DNA of 64,000 nucleotides from Candidatus Poribacteria bacterium (GCA_022820835.1 JAJEET010000065.1:1-64000); one strand, 5' to 3'. Counted from the first letter of the stretch, positions 7,922 through 17,685 are shown. A program made the numbers and translations. The notes: generated by a model not told the origin, from the sequence alone.

Positions 7922-10156
7922 GTGTCCATGTTCATTTTAGATACTCTTGAAAATATACTGAACCCTATGAGGAATATTGCGCGAGCAATCGTCGGCACTG
8001 TCAGCACCGTAATTGTGTTGCTCATATTCAGCATCGGCATCAGCAATGCAGATGTACAAGTCGATGGAAGTGTAAAAGACATATCACGGTGGTCGCTGCC
8101 AGAGGCAGCGAAGGCGCGTCTGGGGAAGGGCGGGATCAATGTACTTGCGTTTTCACCCGACGGCACACAACTCGCGGTGGGGAGTAATATCGGAGTCTGG
8201 CTCTACGATATTGCAACAGGAAAAGAAATTACTATGTTCCCAGGCATGTGTCAATCGGTAGCATTTTCACCCGATGGACACTACCTTGCCAATGGCGGCG
8301 GCTGGTTTCGGGAACATGTGCCTCAGGTATGGGAGATAGCAACACGTCAGGAAGTTTCGCGCTGGTCCTACCTCTATGCTGGCAGAAAACTACAATTTTC
8401 TTCAGATGGTAGGACGCTTATCAGTCTGGATGGACGAGGCAGCGCGATTAACAAATTAGATGTTGAGACTGGGAACATAAGTGGTGTCACGGCTATAGAA
8501 GGCAGATCTCGGGATCAACTACGCCGTCGATCTGAACCTGAAAGTTTCGCGCTTACACATGATAAAATTGCGGTTGGTAGTCCCGACGGGACGATTACGT
8601 TGTGGGATGCCACCACCGGTGAAAAACAATTGACCCTTACAGATGTAGGCGCACAGATACCGTTAATGGACGATGAAAACCTTCGATTGAGAGAGGGAAG
8701 AATTCGGTTACCAGCGGATAGAGCCAGACGTGTGTTGGTCTTAGCATTTTCAGCCGACAGCACGCGACTCGCGAGTGGCGGTAAGGATTCGATGGTTCGC
8801 TTATGGCGGACCACCGACACCGAGGGACCGATTGTGCTGCAAAAGCACACGGGTTGGATAAATGCCTTGGCATTCTCTCCGGACGGTCGAATGCTTGCAA
8901 GTGGCAGCACGGATAAGATGGTGCATGTGTGGGACGCGACAACCGGTGAAAGGCTCGCAACCTTCAGCGGTCATTTGAGCGTTGTCACTGGGTTAGTGTT
9001 TTCTCCGGATGGTCAGACACTTGCAAGTGGCAGCGTGGATGGCACAGTCCGGTTCTGGAACACAGAGACAGCGGAAGCCTTATCCCTGCGTATCACAGGA
9101 CACACGGAGTCGGTGAAAGCCGTGTCGTTCTTAGATGGCGGATCGACGCTTGCAAGTGTTGCGTTTGGCGGGATAATTACGTTTTGGGATATGAAGACCT
9201 TAGAAAGAAGAGATATTCGGACCCCAGGACTAAAGGGTATATTATCAGCTGCAGCATTTTCTCCGGATGGCACACAACTCGCGAATGTTATTGTAAGAGG
9301 TGATATGTATTTTGATCCCCGTTCAGGAGTATCCCTTACTATATCGGGGGCGGGGGGACGGATGGTGCTGATGGATGCCAGAACTGGACGGGAGTTAGCG
9401 ATTTTCAGAGGGATAAAGAGTGGCAGGCCCTCACACAAGCGGATGGTGTTTTCTCCCGATGGAAAAGCGGTCGCTTTAGGCGGTTCGAGGGGCATCAGCG
9501 TATGGGATACGTCCGCTATGGATAGGAATGTTTTTCTCGATATCCTTCTAACTGAAAGCGTTGCTATTAATGAAAACCGTAATCGAAGATTGCCACAAGC
9601 CCCGATGCCCCCATTCCACGATCAGGTTACTGCTCTGATATTTACACCAGACGGAAAGAAACTTGTCGGTGGAACGATACAAGGAAAAGTTCGGATGTGG
9701 GACGCAAAGACCGGTATCGCCTTAGCATCCCTCTTGGAAGGGGAGGATCCCAGAAAAGGGGAGGGCGATAACTTTAGGGTTTCGTATCTGGATGGTATTT
9801 CAGCGTTGGCATACTCCGGAGACGGTGACTTGCTTGCTGTGGGCAGCTACCAGCGCACGCGTTTGCTGGGGCGGCATAAACAGATTCACCTAAAGGAAAT
9901 ACCACGCGGGTCAAACGCATTAGTGTTTTCACCGGATCGGACAGTATTGGTTAGGGCATACGGCTTCGGCAGCATAGACTTATGGGATCTGACAACCGGT
10001 GCCAAACTGAGCACACTTAATGGGCATACGGCAGAAGTGAACACGCTAATATTTTCGCCGGATGGCAAAACACTTGTGAGTGCAGGCGGTGATGGCACGA
10101 TCCTTTTGTGGGATTGGGAGGCAGCCCACGAGGGTTCGGCGAAAACGGTTGACTAA
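7922..10156 (+). CDS. exported or membrane-anchored WD40-repeat protein
   Basis: A 744-residue beta-propeller protein with about a dozen WD40-like blades carrying the pattern LAFSPDG-LASGS-D-LWD; it probably forms two propellers. A hydrophobic segment (VGTVSTVIVLLIFSIGIS, about residues 23-40) precedes the repeats and acts as a signal peptide or anchor, placing the propeller outside the cytoplasm. The first blade begins WSLPEAAKARLGKGGI, a signature shared in weaker form with the WD40 gene at 58064. Start candidates are GTG 7922, ATG 7928 (best spaced from GAGGAG at 7911-7916) and ATG 7970. WD40 proteins scaffold complexes; the partner is unknown. Confidence 0.8.
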   Translation: MSMFILDTLENILNPMRNIARAIVGTVSTVIVLLIFSIGISNADVQVDGSVKDISRWSLPEAAKARLGKGGINVLAFSPDGTQLAVGSNIGVWLYDIATGKEITMFPGMCQSVAFSPDGHYLANGGGWFREHVPQVWEIATRQEVSRWSYLYAGRKLQFSSDGRTLISLDGRGSAINKLDVETGNISGVTAIEGRSRDQLRRRSEPESFALTHDKIAVGSPDGTITLWDATTGEKQLTLTDVGAQIPLMDDENLRLREGRIRLPADRARRVLVLAFSADSTRLASGGKDSMVRLWRTTDTEGPIVLQKHTGWINALAFSPDGRMLASGSTDKMVHVWDATTGERLATFSGHLSVVTGLVFSPDGQTLASGSVDGTVRFWNTETAEALSLRITGHTESVKAVSFLDGGSTLASVAFGGIITFWDMKTLERRDIRTPGLKGILSAAAFSPDGTQLANVIVRGDMYFDPRSGVSLTISGAGGRMVLMDARTGRELAIFRGIKSGRPSHKRMVFSPDGKAVALGGSRGISVWDTSAMDRNVFLDILLTESVAINENRNRRLPQAPMPPFHDQVTALIFTPDGKKLVGGTIQGKVRMWDAKTGIALASLLEGEDPRKGEGDNFRVSYLDGISALAYSGDGDLLAVGSYQRTRLLGRHKQIHLKEIPRGSNALVFSPDRTVLVRAYGFGSIDLWDLTTGAKLSTLNGHTAEVNTLIFSPDGKTLVSAGGDGTILLWDWEAAHEGSAKTVD

Positions 10157-10192
10157 TCTCCTGTTAGAAAACAGTAATAAAAGGAATAGTGA

Positions 10193-10960
10193 ATGAGGGA
10201 TATCCACGCATTAATATTTGATTTCGGCGGAACTTTGGATGGAAATGGCATCCATTGGTTGGAACGAACGTATCAATTTATCCACGAACAACACCCTGAG
10301 ATTACGCGTGAAGCGTTCGACGAGGCGGATAAAGCGACGATAACTGAATTCGCACTCGGTGATTCTTCTCTTGAGTGGAATTACCAAGATGGCTCAATGT
10401 TACCAGTTGGAGTCGTCGCGTCCGAGCATGCAGCGCGTTGCACACTGCGTGAGACAGCTGACGCAATTGCAACGGGGATTTACCAACGGCTCGGATTGAG
10501 TGAGCAGATGAAAAATGAATATGTCAATTGGTTTTGCGCGGGTGCTGCTGAGCATCTCGAAAACAATCGGCGATGGCTTGAAACGCTCCATGGCACCTAT
10601 AAACTTGCTGTGATCAGCAATAACTTTGGAAATACCCGCGGGTGGTGTGATGAATACGGACTGACCCCATTGCTCGAGGCGATTATAGATTCCACAGTTT
10701 TGGGGATAGCAAAACCGGACGCTCGCATCTTTGAAGCGGCTTTGTCGGAATTAGGAGTCGCACCAGCACAGGCCATCTACGTCGGAGATAGTTACGCTGC
10801 AGATATGGTGGGCGGCAAAAACGCGGGGCTATGGACAGCATGGTTCGTTGGAAATCAAGTGAAGCCATGCCAAGATCCAACTATGGTAGATGTCCAACTT
10901 TCGCACTTACACGAACTGACTGATTTTTTGGATTCAGATTATAGTAAAACCAATAAATAG
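10193..10960 (+). CDS. HAD-family hydrolase with atypical motif I
   Basis: A 255-residue haloacid-dehalogenase-superfamily protein of the subfamily IA type: motif I FDFGGTLD near residue 10, motif II ISNN near 143, Lys in IAKPDARIF near 175 and motif IV YVGDSYAADMVGG near 200. The nucleophile Asp is present, but the usual second Asp two residues later is Gly, so acid/base catalysis would differ; several HAD groups share this variation. The substrate is unknown, probably a small phosphorylated metabolite. It follows the WD40 gene by 36 bp and faces lexA across two hairpins. Confidence 0.8.
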   Translation: MRDIHALIFDFGGTLDGNGIHWLERTYQFIHEQHPEITREAFDEADKATITEFALGDSSLEWNYQDGSMLPVGVVASEHAARCTLRETADAIATGIYQRLGLSEQMKNEYVNWFCAGAAEHLENNRRWLETLHGTYKLAVISNNFGNTRGWCDEYGLTPLLEAIIDSTVLGIAKPDARIFEAALSELGVAPAQAIYVGDSYAADMVGGKNAGLWTAWFVGNQVKPCQDPTMVDVQLSHLHELTDFLDSDYSKTNK

Positions 10961-10971
10961 ACACTTTTGCA

Positions 10972-10992
10972 GGCGGGGTTTGGAACCCCGCC
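10972..10992. terminator. GC-rich hairpin between convergent genes
   Basis: GGCGGGGTT (10972-10980) and AACCCCGCC (10984-10992) form a 9-bp stem with a 3-nt loop just after the HAD stop codon. No strong T-run follows on either side, so termination is likely but not certain. Confidence 0.5.
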
Positions 10993-11045
10993 TTCCATAG
11001 ATGTCTCGTTAATTGTAGGTTTTACTATAGATTTTGGGGAGGTAG

Positions 11046-11069
11046 TGGGCAGATACGCTGCTCTGCCCA
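11046..11069. terminator. second hairpin between convergent genes
   Basis: TGGGCAGA (11046-11053) pairs with TCTGCCCA (11062-11069). It lies 31 bp past the lexA stop in the lexA direction and probably ends the lexA transcript. Confidence 0.4.
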
Positions 11070-11100
11070 TCAAATTAAGATCACCAAATATTGGAGGATA

Positions 11101-11766
11101 CTATATTTCCCGGTGAAGCCCGATGACTTTACCGAGTATCATCACATCATTGGTATTAAATAGGGTTGGCTCAATAGCCGGATTTTCGGGTTGCAGACGG
11201 ACCTGTTCCCCGTCAATAAAGAAGCGTTTCACCGTTGCTTCATCGTCCACTAACGCAACGATAATGTCACCTGGGTCTGCGTTTGCCTGTCTTCTGACAA
11301 TAACGAAATCACCTTCAAGGATACCGGCACCGATCATACTGGATCCGATGATACGCAGAGCAAAGCATTCGTGGTTGTTTACCATGCGCGTTGGGATCGG
11401 GAGTGTCCCCTCTATGTTCTGTGATGCGAGCAGTGGTGCTCCCGCTGCCACACGCCCAAAAATCGGGATCTCAATAATATCGCGTTTTATCTCTGCTAAT
11501 GCAGGGTTTGCGTTCTGACCTTCCAGCCATTTGCTGGTTTCGAGTTTCGGGTCCGCTTCCTTCAGGATGGAAATCGCCCGCGGTTTACCTTCTTCTCGAT
11601 CGATATACTTCTTCTTCTCCAACGCGTTGAGGTGGTCGTGCGCCGCTTTTTCCGAAAATCCGAACTTACTACCGATCTCACGGATTGTTGGCGGATACCC
11701 CTCTTTAATACGCGACTGGATATAGTTAAAAATCTCACGTTGTCTGGCTGTCAAAAGTTTTGCCAT
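11101..11766 (-). CDS. lexA: LexA repressor
   Basis: A 221-residue SOS-response repressor. The N-terminal winged helix-turn-helix is clear (LTARQREIFNYI, then PPTIREIGSKFGFS). The C-terminal S24 self-cleavage domain has the Ala108-Gly109 scissile bond in VAAGAP, catalytic Ser143 in IGSSMIGAGI and Lys180 in EATVKRF. On DNA damage, RecA filaments stimulate self-cleavage and target genes are derepressed. It is encoded alone, convergent with the HAD gene. Its promoter region has tandem repeats that may be its own operator. uvrB, a common LexA target, lies about 4 kb away, but I see no shared site there. Confidence 0.93.
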   Translation of the reverse strand: MAKLLTARQREIFNYIQSRIKEGYPPTIREIGSKFGFSEKAAHDHLNALEKKKYIDREEGKPRAISILKEADPKLETSKWLEGQNANPALAEIKRDIIEIPIFGRVAAGAPLLASQNIEGTLPIPTRMVNNHECFALRIIGSSMIGAGILEGDFVIVRRQANADPGDIIVALVDDEATVKRFFIDGEQVRLQPENPAIEPTLFNTNDVMILGKVIGLHREI

Positions 11767-11805
11767 CGGTCATCACCTATAACAAGGATTAGTTTATATT
11801 TATAT

Positions 11806-11839
11806 ATTATATTATATGCAAGTTAAGAATGCAAGTTAA
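11806..11839 (-). promoter_or_regulatory. lexA promoter with tandem operator-like repeats
   Basis: On the minus strand TTGCAT (11829-11834) and TATAAT (11806-11811) are 17 bp apart. Two direct copies of TTAACTTGCAT (11829-11839 and 11816-11826), 13 bp apart, cover the -35 box and the spacer. Such placement is ideal for autoregulation, but the binding protein is inferred. Confidence 0.5.
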
Positions 11840-12009
11840 AATTGATAATTTATGTTAACAAATACGCTATCAAAACAGGGTCTACACACTTTATCCACGT
11901 GTTACCTGTGGTGGATAGGGTTCCAACAGCCTGCAAAGAGGGTTGTTTAAGTCCTGAAAATTGAAACCGAATGCTGCTATTAGCGTCTTAATTAAGGAAA
12001 TTATGGAAA

Positions 12010-12663
12010 ATGTACAAGTCTAATCTTATTTCACACTTCTTTGCCGTTTTGCTTTGGACATACGTAGCAACGGTTTTATACTTTGGGTTTACAAACATCG
12101 GGGTTGCTGAGGAGCCGCAGGAAAAGGTGGAGCTCGATGCTATCGTTAAAGATTTTACACTCAAAGACGCCGACGGTGCGCCTCATTCTCTGTATGTGTT
12201 GAGCGAGGAGAAATCGGTCACAGTTGTCCTGTTCCTCGCGACACAATGTCCAGCATCGACTGATTATGTGGAACGGATCGTCGCTCTTACCAAGGCTTAT
12301 GATGACAAGAACGTACAGTTTATCGGTATTAATTCAAACAAACAGGAAACAGTTAAGGAAATTTTGGAATACAATAAAAAGCACGGTTTTGAGTTTCCGG
12401 TGCTGAAAGATCCAGAGAACAAAATCGCGGATTACTTCGGTGCCAGAAGGACACCAGAAGTATTTCTTCTTGATGCGGAGCATGTGCTACGCTATGCCGG
12501 AGCAATTGACGACAGCCGAAAAGAACCGACCAAAAACTATCTCCAAAACGCTCTGGATCTGGTAATCGCTGGAAAAAATATTCCAAAAACATCTAAAAAA
12601 ACAAGAGCCATCGGTTGTACAATTAAACGTGTGAGGAAAGGAGAGGTCAATAGAACACCGTGA
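12010..12663 (+). CDS. exported redoxin / peroxiredoxin-like protein
   Basis: A 217-residue thioredoxin-fold protein of the AhpC/TSA-redoxin group. An N-terminal hydrophobic segment (HFFAVLLWTYVATVLYFGF) targets it to the envelope. The active-site region reads FLATQCPAST: one Cys with Ser in place of the second Cys of a CxxC pair. A cis-Pro region (RRTPEVFLLD) and a late Cys in RAIGCTIKR follow, an arrangement seen in a redoxin subgroup where the distant Cys may act as resolving residue. It may reduce peroxides or thiols in the periplasm; activity is inferred. The start ATG 12010 is preceded by TAAGGAAA. Confidence 0.75.
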   Translation: MYKSNLISHFFAVLLWTYVATVLYFGFTNIGVAEEPQEKVELDAIVKDFTLKDADGAPHSLYVLSEEKSVTVVLFLATQCPASTDYVERIVALTKAYDDKNVQFIGINSNKQETVKEILEYNKKHGFEFPVLKDPENKIADYFGARRTPEVFLLDAEHVLRYAGAIDDSRKEPTKNYLQNALDLVIAGKNIPKTSKKTRAIGCTIKRVRKGEVNRTP

Positions 12664-12709
12664 CCCGTTCTATTGGAATTCGGATTTCTCACAGAGGAGA
12701 CAAAAGACA

Positions 12710-15187
12710 ATGCGCCAATTCTTATACCACTCTTCTCAGGCAGTGCTAACCCTGTTTTGGGTTGTGTGCATCCTCATGTCAATAGCGATTTTTGGCGGTA
12801 TCGGTTTTGCAAGCGGTATGTTCCTTGGATGTTGGGAAGATGTGAGCACTATCAAATTTGACGATTTAGAATATGATGCTATTGATACGTGGCAGCAGCA
12901 TCTGGAAGTATACTCTTCGGTTTGCGAGGTACAAGAAGCAGATAAAATCGCTTTCTTGGTTGATAAATTGGAACGTTTGGCGTACAAGCAGGTCTCGGAA
13001 ATCGTTCCGAGATTGAGCCAACCCGGCGAGTACGCTAAAGCGTTAGATGTAGGGCAGAAAAACGGGACTGTTCGCATCCATCTACGGAACTTTGAATACC
13101 CACATCTTGACGTGAAGGCGGGACACGTTAAGATTTCAGTTAGAGACGGTGAAATTGTATCCATTCGTGGTGATGACAATTCTGTCCGCCAGAATTTTTA
13201 TCTTCAACCGGAAAAGTTAGCGGACATCGCTGACCAAGAAGACGGGACTACGCGGCGTCTAATTCCGTTACTCCAAATGCCTCGCAGGTTACTGGGTGCG
13301 TTTATTGCAATTGAAGACAAACGCTTTTATAAGCATTGGGGCGTAGATATTCTTGGACTCGCAAGGGCATTTAAAAACACGTTATTGCACGGGAGGCGTT
13401 TAGCTGGAACGAGTACGTTGACACAACAATTGGCAAGAAATATTTATCTCTTTGACGTGAGGTCCGATAGAAGTGTCGTTCGAAAAGCCAGAGAAATACT
13501 CCTTGCTGTAAGGATTGAAAAGGCTTTTTCTAAAGATGAAATTTTAGAACGCTACCTGAACCACGTAGATTTAGGTAGGTCAAAGTTTGGTGGGAAAACG
13601 CTTCGCGGTGTTCAACAAGCAGGGCTCGGTTATTTCGAGAAGAAAGTATCGGAACTGAGCAATCACGAATGTGCAATGCTTGCTGCACTTCCGAAAGGCC
13701 CCCACGCTTTTTCACCGTTTTTCAATCCAGAAAAAGCCAAAAGTCGACGGGATATAATACTCGGTAAAATGTTGGAACAAGACTATATTAATGCATCCGA
13801 ATGGCTTGAAGGTGTTAACGCGGACCTGTTGCCATTAAACCCACCCGGAAGTAGTGTGAAAATGGAGCAGAAGGAAGCTGGGCATTTTCTACAATACATC
13901 CACGAAGAATTGAATCTTTTGCCAGAACTTAAGGAAAAGTTATACAGCGGTGGGTTGAAGGTTTACACAACTATAGACATGTCTATGCAGGCTGTTGCCG
14001 AAAGAGCCGTCGCAGAGCATCTGCGTTATATGGATAGCACTTACGGCGGAAGGCGTTTACCTAATTACGATACAGTTAAACAAAATCGGGACAGTCGGAG
14101 CAATTATTTACAAGCGGCAGTCATTGCGTTTGAACCGAAGACTGGATACATAAAAGCAATGGTAGGAGGTAGAGATTATTATATCGGCGGCGGACATATC
14201 AATTACTATAATCGCGCTATTGACTCTGACGCAGTGCGACAACCTGGCTCCGCTTTTAAACCAATTGTTTTCGCTTCACTGTTAGAAGAACCTTCACTTG
14301 TTACACCCGCAACGGTTATTATGGATGAGGAATGGGGGATCGTTCCCTTTCGCGGACAGTGGTGGGCACCGAGCAACTATATCGCTGGCAGGTTCAGGGG
14401 ACCCGTGAATGTACGAGAGGTTCTCACGCATTCCATTAACGTCCCAACAGCAAGAGCGATGTGGGAAACACCCCTCGGCGCAAATAATATAAAGGAAGGG
14501 ATAAACCGGACAGTCAATTTGGCGAAAAGGATGGGCATTGAAAGTCCACTTGACCCGAAACCTGCGCTCTCTTTAGGTGCATCAGGTGTGACGGTACTTG
14601 AGTTAACCTCGGCGTATGCTATTTTTGCAAACGGTGGGATCCGGACGACCCCAAAACACATCCTATACATTCTGGACGCAGATGGGAACGTTATCTATCC
14701 TGCAACCGATAGTCCATCAATTGATGGCACCCCTGTGTTAGATGCGAGGGTGGCATATCAGATTACCTCGTGTCTGGAAAACGTACTTGATGATGGAACA
14801 GCCGGACGCGCCCGAAGAGCAGGATTTAAGCGTCCTGCAGCGGGGAAAACAGGGACGACGAACTCTAAAGTAGACGCGTGGTTTGTCGGATATACGCCCG
14901 ACCTTGTGGTCGGCGTCTGGGTCGGATTTGATAATTATCGTCAGGATCGACGTAACTACAACAGACCGGGGTCCGAGGCAGCGTTGCCCATCTGGACAGA
15001 ATTCATGCGCAACGCGGCGCGGGGTCCCGCAAAAGAGTTCCCTATTCCTGATGGCATTGTGTTTCGGGAAATTGATAAGACAAGTGGCCTCGTCAGCATA
15101 CCCGGAAAATGTCCAGAAGAAAATATCAGCAGGGAACCTTTTATTGAAGGGCAAGTGCCGAACCAACTCTGTAATATCCATAGATAA
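12710..15187 (+). CDS. class A penicillin-binding protein (PBP1A family)
   Basis: An 825-residue bifunctional peptidoglycan synthase. One N-terminal transmembrane segment (residues 11-39), a GT51 glycosyltransferase domain with catalytic Glu202 in AIEDKRFYKHWG and the donor-site motif TLTQQLARN, then a transpeptidase with SxxK (GSAFKP), SxN (HSINVPTA) and KTG (AGKTGTTN). All catalytic motifs are intact. A roughly 150-residue insert lies between the membrane anchor and the GT51 domain, longer than in many homologues. The strong ribosome site GAGGAG lies before ATG 12710. It builds cell wall in the periplasm. It follows the redoxin gene by 46 bp and may share its transcript. Confidence 0.93.
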   Translation: MRQFLYHSSQAVLTLFWVVCILMSIAIFGGIGFASGMFLGCWEDVSTIKFDDLEYDAIDTWQQHLEVYSSVCEVQEADKIAFLVDKLERLAYKQVSEIVPRLSQPGEYAKALDVGQKNGTVRIHLRNFEYPHLDVKAGHVKISVRDGEIVSIRGDDNSVRQNFYLQPEKLADIADQEDGTTRRLIPLLQMPRRLLGAFIAIEDKRFYKHWGVDILGLARAFKNTLLHGRRLAGTSTLTQQLARNIYLFDVRSDRSVVRKAREILLAVRIEKAFSKDEILERYLNHVDLGRSKFGGKTLRGVQQAGLGYFEKKVSELSNHECAMLAALPKGPHAFSPFFNPEKAKSRRDIILGKMLEQDYINASEWLEGVNADLLPLNPPGSSVKMEQKEAGHFLQYIHEELNLLPELKEKLYSGGLKVYTTIDMSMQAVAERAVAEHLRYMDSTYGGRRLPNYDTVKQNRDSRSNYLQAAVIAFEPKTGYIKAMVGGRDYYIGGGHINYYNRAIDSDAVRQPGSAFKPIVFASLLEEPSLVTPATVIMDEEWGIVPFRGQWWAPSNYIAGRFRGPVNVREVLTHSINVPTARAMWETPLGANNIKEGINRTVNLAKRMGIESPLDPKPALSLGASGVTVLELTSAYAIFANGGIRTTPKHILYILDADGNVIYPATDSPSIDGTPVLDARVAYQITSCLENVLDDGTAGRARRAGFKRPAAGKTGTTNSKVDAWFVGYTPDLVVGVWVGFDNYRQDRRNYNRPGSEAALPIWTEFMRNAARGPAKEFPIPDGIVFREIDKTSGLVSIPGKCPEENISREPFIEGQVPNQLCNIHR

Positions 15188-15208
15188 CGTGAACTTGAAA
15201 ATAAATCT

Positions 15209-15314
15209 GTAGGTTGGGTTGAGCGGGAAATACACACTAAAAACCGTATAACTTCGACAAATATGCCGCTTTTCAAGGCACTTTCTGCATAAATAGCGGT
15301 AGCGAAACCCAACA
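15209..15314. repeat. dispersed inverted-repeat element, copy 1 (about 106 bp)
   Basis: It starts GTAGGTTGGGTTGAGCG and ends GCGAAACCCAACA, so GTTGGGTT and AACCCAAC form terminal inverted repeats. Related ends occur at 57560-57663 and 63409-63440. The rest of the 15188-15524 gap holds an AT-rich stretch with the candidate uvrB promoter and no coding potential that I can support. Confidence 0.55.
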
Positions 15315-15434
15315 TCCCACTTTTATCAAACTCACGTTAGATAGCAATTATTGTCAATAAATGCCTTTTTTTTCCTTTACAGCGACTCCGAGTTAGAAAA
15401 CCACACCAAGTTGTTCCTACTGTACCAATATTCT

Positions 15435-15465
15435 TTTACACATTTTCGGCGAAATATGGTATACT
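15435..15465 (+). promoter_or_regulatory. candidate uvrB promoter
   Basis: TTTACA at 15435-15440 and TATACT at 15460-15465 with 19-bp spacing, slightly long. No copy of the TTAACTTGCAT motif found upstream of lexA is present. Confidence 0.35.
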
Positions 15466-15524
15466 AATTGATAATAGGGTGTTCCACATACCAGACAAAT
15501 CTCCTATAGTCTTGATGTCCATCC

Positions 15525-17636
15525 ATGTTAGAGAGATACCGAAAGCCTGAGAAGGAGCAAGAATCCGAAATGCGAGAGAATTGGGAGTTGCTGACAAAAA
15601 TTGACGCAATAGAAGAGGATATTGACGATCTCCACGAATCGAGTGATCGTCAATTTGAACTGATTTCAGACTTCTCACCCCAAGGCGACCAACCGCAAGC
15701 AATTGATCAACTGACAAAAGGTCTTCAACGCGGTGATAAGGCTCAGACCCTCCTCGGGGTGACCGGTTCAGGAAAAACCTACACAATGGCGAACTTGATT
15801 CAGAACGTCCAGTCGCCTACATTGGTCATCTCGCCGAATAAAACGCTCGCTGCGCAGCTTTATAACGAATTCCGCACTTTCTTTCCGAATAACGCCGTTC
15901 ACTACTTCGTCAGCGATTACGAGTACTATCAACCAGAGGCATACATTCCATCTACGGATACTTTCATTGAGAAAGATGTCCGAATTAACGAAGAGATCAC
16001 ACGATTGCGTCTCGCTTCTACCGCGTCTTTAATAGCGCGGCGTGATGTTATCGTTGTTGCAAGTGTCTCCTGCCTCTACGGTCTCGGTTCACCAGATGAA
16101 TTTGAAAAGCAGCGGGTTCAGATAGAAGTCGGGCAGATCATCCGACGCGACGCGCTCCTTCGCGCTTTGGTCGATATTCAATACTCTCGTAACGATATTG
16201 AATTCTGGCAAGGTGTGTTCCGGGTGCGAGGCGATGTCGTTGAAGTGTTCCCAGCCTATAGCGAAAATGCTTACCGCATTGAGTTGTTCGGTGATGAGAT
16301 TGATCGTATTAGCGAAATTGATACCACCACTGGCGAAATATTGGGACACAGGGATGACCTTGATATTTATCCGGCTAAGCACTTCATGACGGATGCTGAA
16401 ATCTTCGATCAGGCACTGATTAATATTGAACTCGAACTCCAAGACAGGATTTTGACTTTTGAAAAAGAGAACAAATTGTTAGAGGCACAACGGATTGAAC
16501 AACGGACGCGCTTTGATCTGGAAATGTTGCGGGAAGTAGGCTACTGCTCCGGTATTGAGAACTATTCGCGGCATCTCTCAGGATTGCAACCCGGGGATCC
16601 ACCGTATTGTCTCATGCATTATTTTCCTGAAGACTTTCTGCTCTTTATTGACGAGTCCCACGTTACGATTCCGCAGCTGCGCGGTATGTATCGGGGAGAC
16701 CGTTCCCGAAAAGAGACGCTTGTCAACTATGGGTTCCGTCTACCCTCGGCACTTGACAACCGTCCCCTACGTTTCGACGAGGTAGAAGCGATTGTCAACC
16801 AAGTCGTCTTTGTCTCTGCGACCCCCGGACCTTACGAGATGGAAAACAGTGCACAAATTGTTGAGCAGATCATCCGTCCAACAGGTTTGATTGACCCGAA
16901 AATCACCGTCCACCCAGTGCGCGGACAGATAGACCACCTGATTGGACAGATTAAGGAGCGTGTCAAGCGTAAACAGCGTGTCCTTGTTACAACGCTCACC
17001 AAACGGATGGCAGAGGATTTAACGGAGTATTTTACCGAAGCCGGTATCCGCGCCGATTATATGCATTCTGAAATTGATGTGTTCGATAGGGCGCGTATCC
17101 TACGCCAACTCCGGGAAGGTGTCTTTGATGTATTGGTAGGTATCAACCTACTCCGGGAAGGACTTGACCTACCAGAGGTCTCCCTGGTTGCGATCCTCGA
17201 CGCTGATCGTCCCGGTTTTCTGCGCTCTGTTAGATCACTCGTCCAGACGGCTGGACGAGCCGCTCGGAATGTTGATGGAGAGGTTATTTTGTATGGCGAT
17301 GACGTTACAGAGGCAATGGATGAAGCGATGAGCGAAACCCAACGCCGACGCGACATACAACTACAATATAATGCCGATCACAACATTACACCTGCTACAA
17401 TTGAAAAGGCGATTCAGGAGCTGATCGCTGAATCGAATACCACCTATCAGACCAAAGAATCTGAGGAACCGCCTGCCGTTATTGAGGATATGGACCCGCA
17501 AGACATTGAAGCAATAATTACAGACTTAACACGACAGATGCGGAAAGCGGCACTCGAACTCGATTATGAAGAAGCCGCTGCGCTTCGCGACCGCATCGCC
17601 GAACTGAAGGAGCAATCAGCAGGAACACCAAGCTGA
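15525..17636 (+). CDS. uvrB: UvrB, excinuclease ABC subunit B
   Basis: A 703-residue damage-verification helicase of nucleotide excision repair. It receives damaged DNA from UvrA and recruits UvrC. Walker A GVTGSGKT (about 78-85), beta-hairpin region SVSCLYGLGSP, the segment DESHVTIPQLRGMYRGDRS, FVSATPGPYE, QTAGRAARN and a C-terminal UVR domain (DYEEAAALRDRI) are all present. Compared with typical UvrB the N-terminus is about 40 residues longer and acidic; a start at the ATG at 15570 (Met16) would remove part of this. The region has no other ATG before the conserved part, so some extension is probably real. Confidence 0.95.
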   Translation: MLERYRKPEKEQESEMRENWELLTKIDAIEEDIDDLHESSDRQFELISDFSPQGDQPQAIDQLTKGLQRGDKAQTLLGVTGSGKTYTMANLIQNVQSPTLVISPNKTLAAQLYNEFRTFFPNNAVHYFVSDYEYYQPEAYIPSTDTFIEKDVRINEEITRLRLASTASLIARRDVIVVASVSCLYGLGSPDEFEKQRVQIEVGQIIRRDALLRALVDIQYSRNDIEFWQGVFRVRGDVVEVFPAYSENAYRIELFGDEIDRISEIDTTTGEILGHRDDLDIYPAKHFMTDAEIFDQALINIELELQDRILTFEKENKLLEAQRIEQRTRFDLEMLREVGYCSGIENYSRHLSGLQPGDPPYCLMHYFPEDFLLFIDESHVTIPQLRGMYRGDRSRKETLVNYGFRLPSALDNRPLRFDEVEAIVNQVVFVSATPGPYEMENSAQIVEQIIRPTGLIDPKITVHPVRGQIDHLIGQIKERVKRKQRVLVTTLTKRMAEDLTEYFTEAGIRADYMHSEIDVFDRARILRQLREGVFDVLVGINLLREGLDLPEVSLVAILDADRPGFLRSVRSLVQTAGRAARNVDGEVILYGDDVTEAMDEAMSETQRRRDIQLQYNADHNITPATIEKAIQELIAESNTTYQTKESEEPPAVIEDMDPQDIEAIITDLTRQMRKAALELDYEEAAALRDRIAELKEQSAGTPS

Positions 17637-17656
17637 TTCCACAACCAATTTAATGC

Positions 17657-17685
17657 TTGCGTCTCACGGCGTAATCTGCTAAAAT
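17657..17685 (+). promoter_or_regulatory. promoter of rubredoxin-like gene
   Basis: TTGCGT at 17657-17662 and TAAAAT at 17680-17685 with 17-bp spacing, downstream of uvrB and 116 bp before the next gene. Confidence 0.45.

Noticed and set aside
12673..12861. Separate small gene before the PBP gene
   Set aside because: It overlaps the PBP start in another frame and has no independent support.
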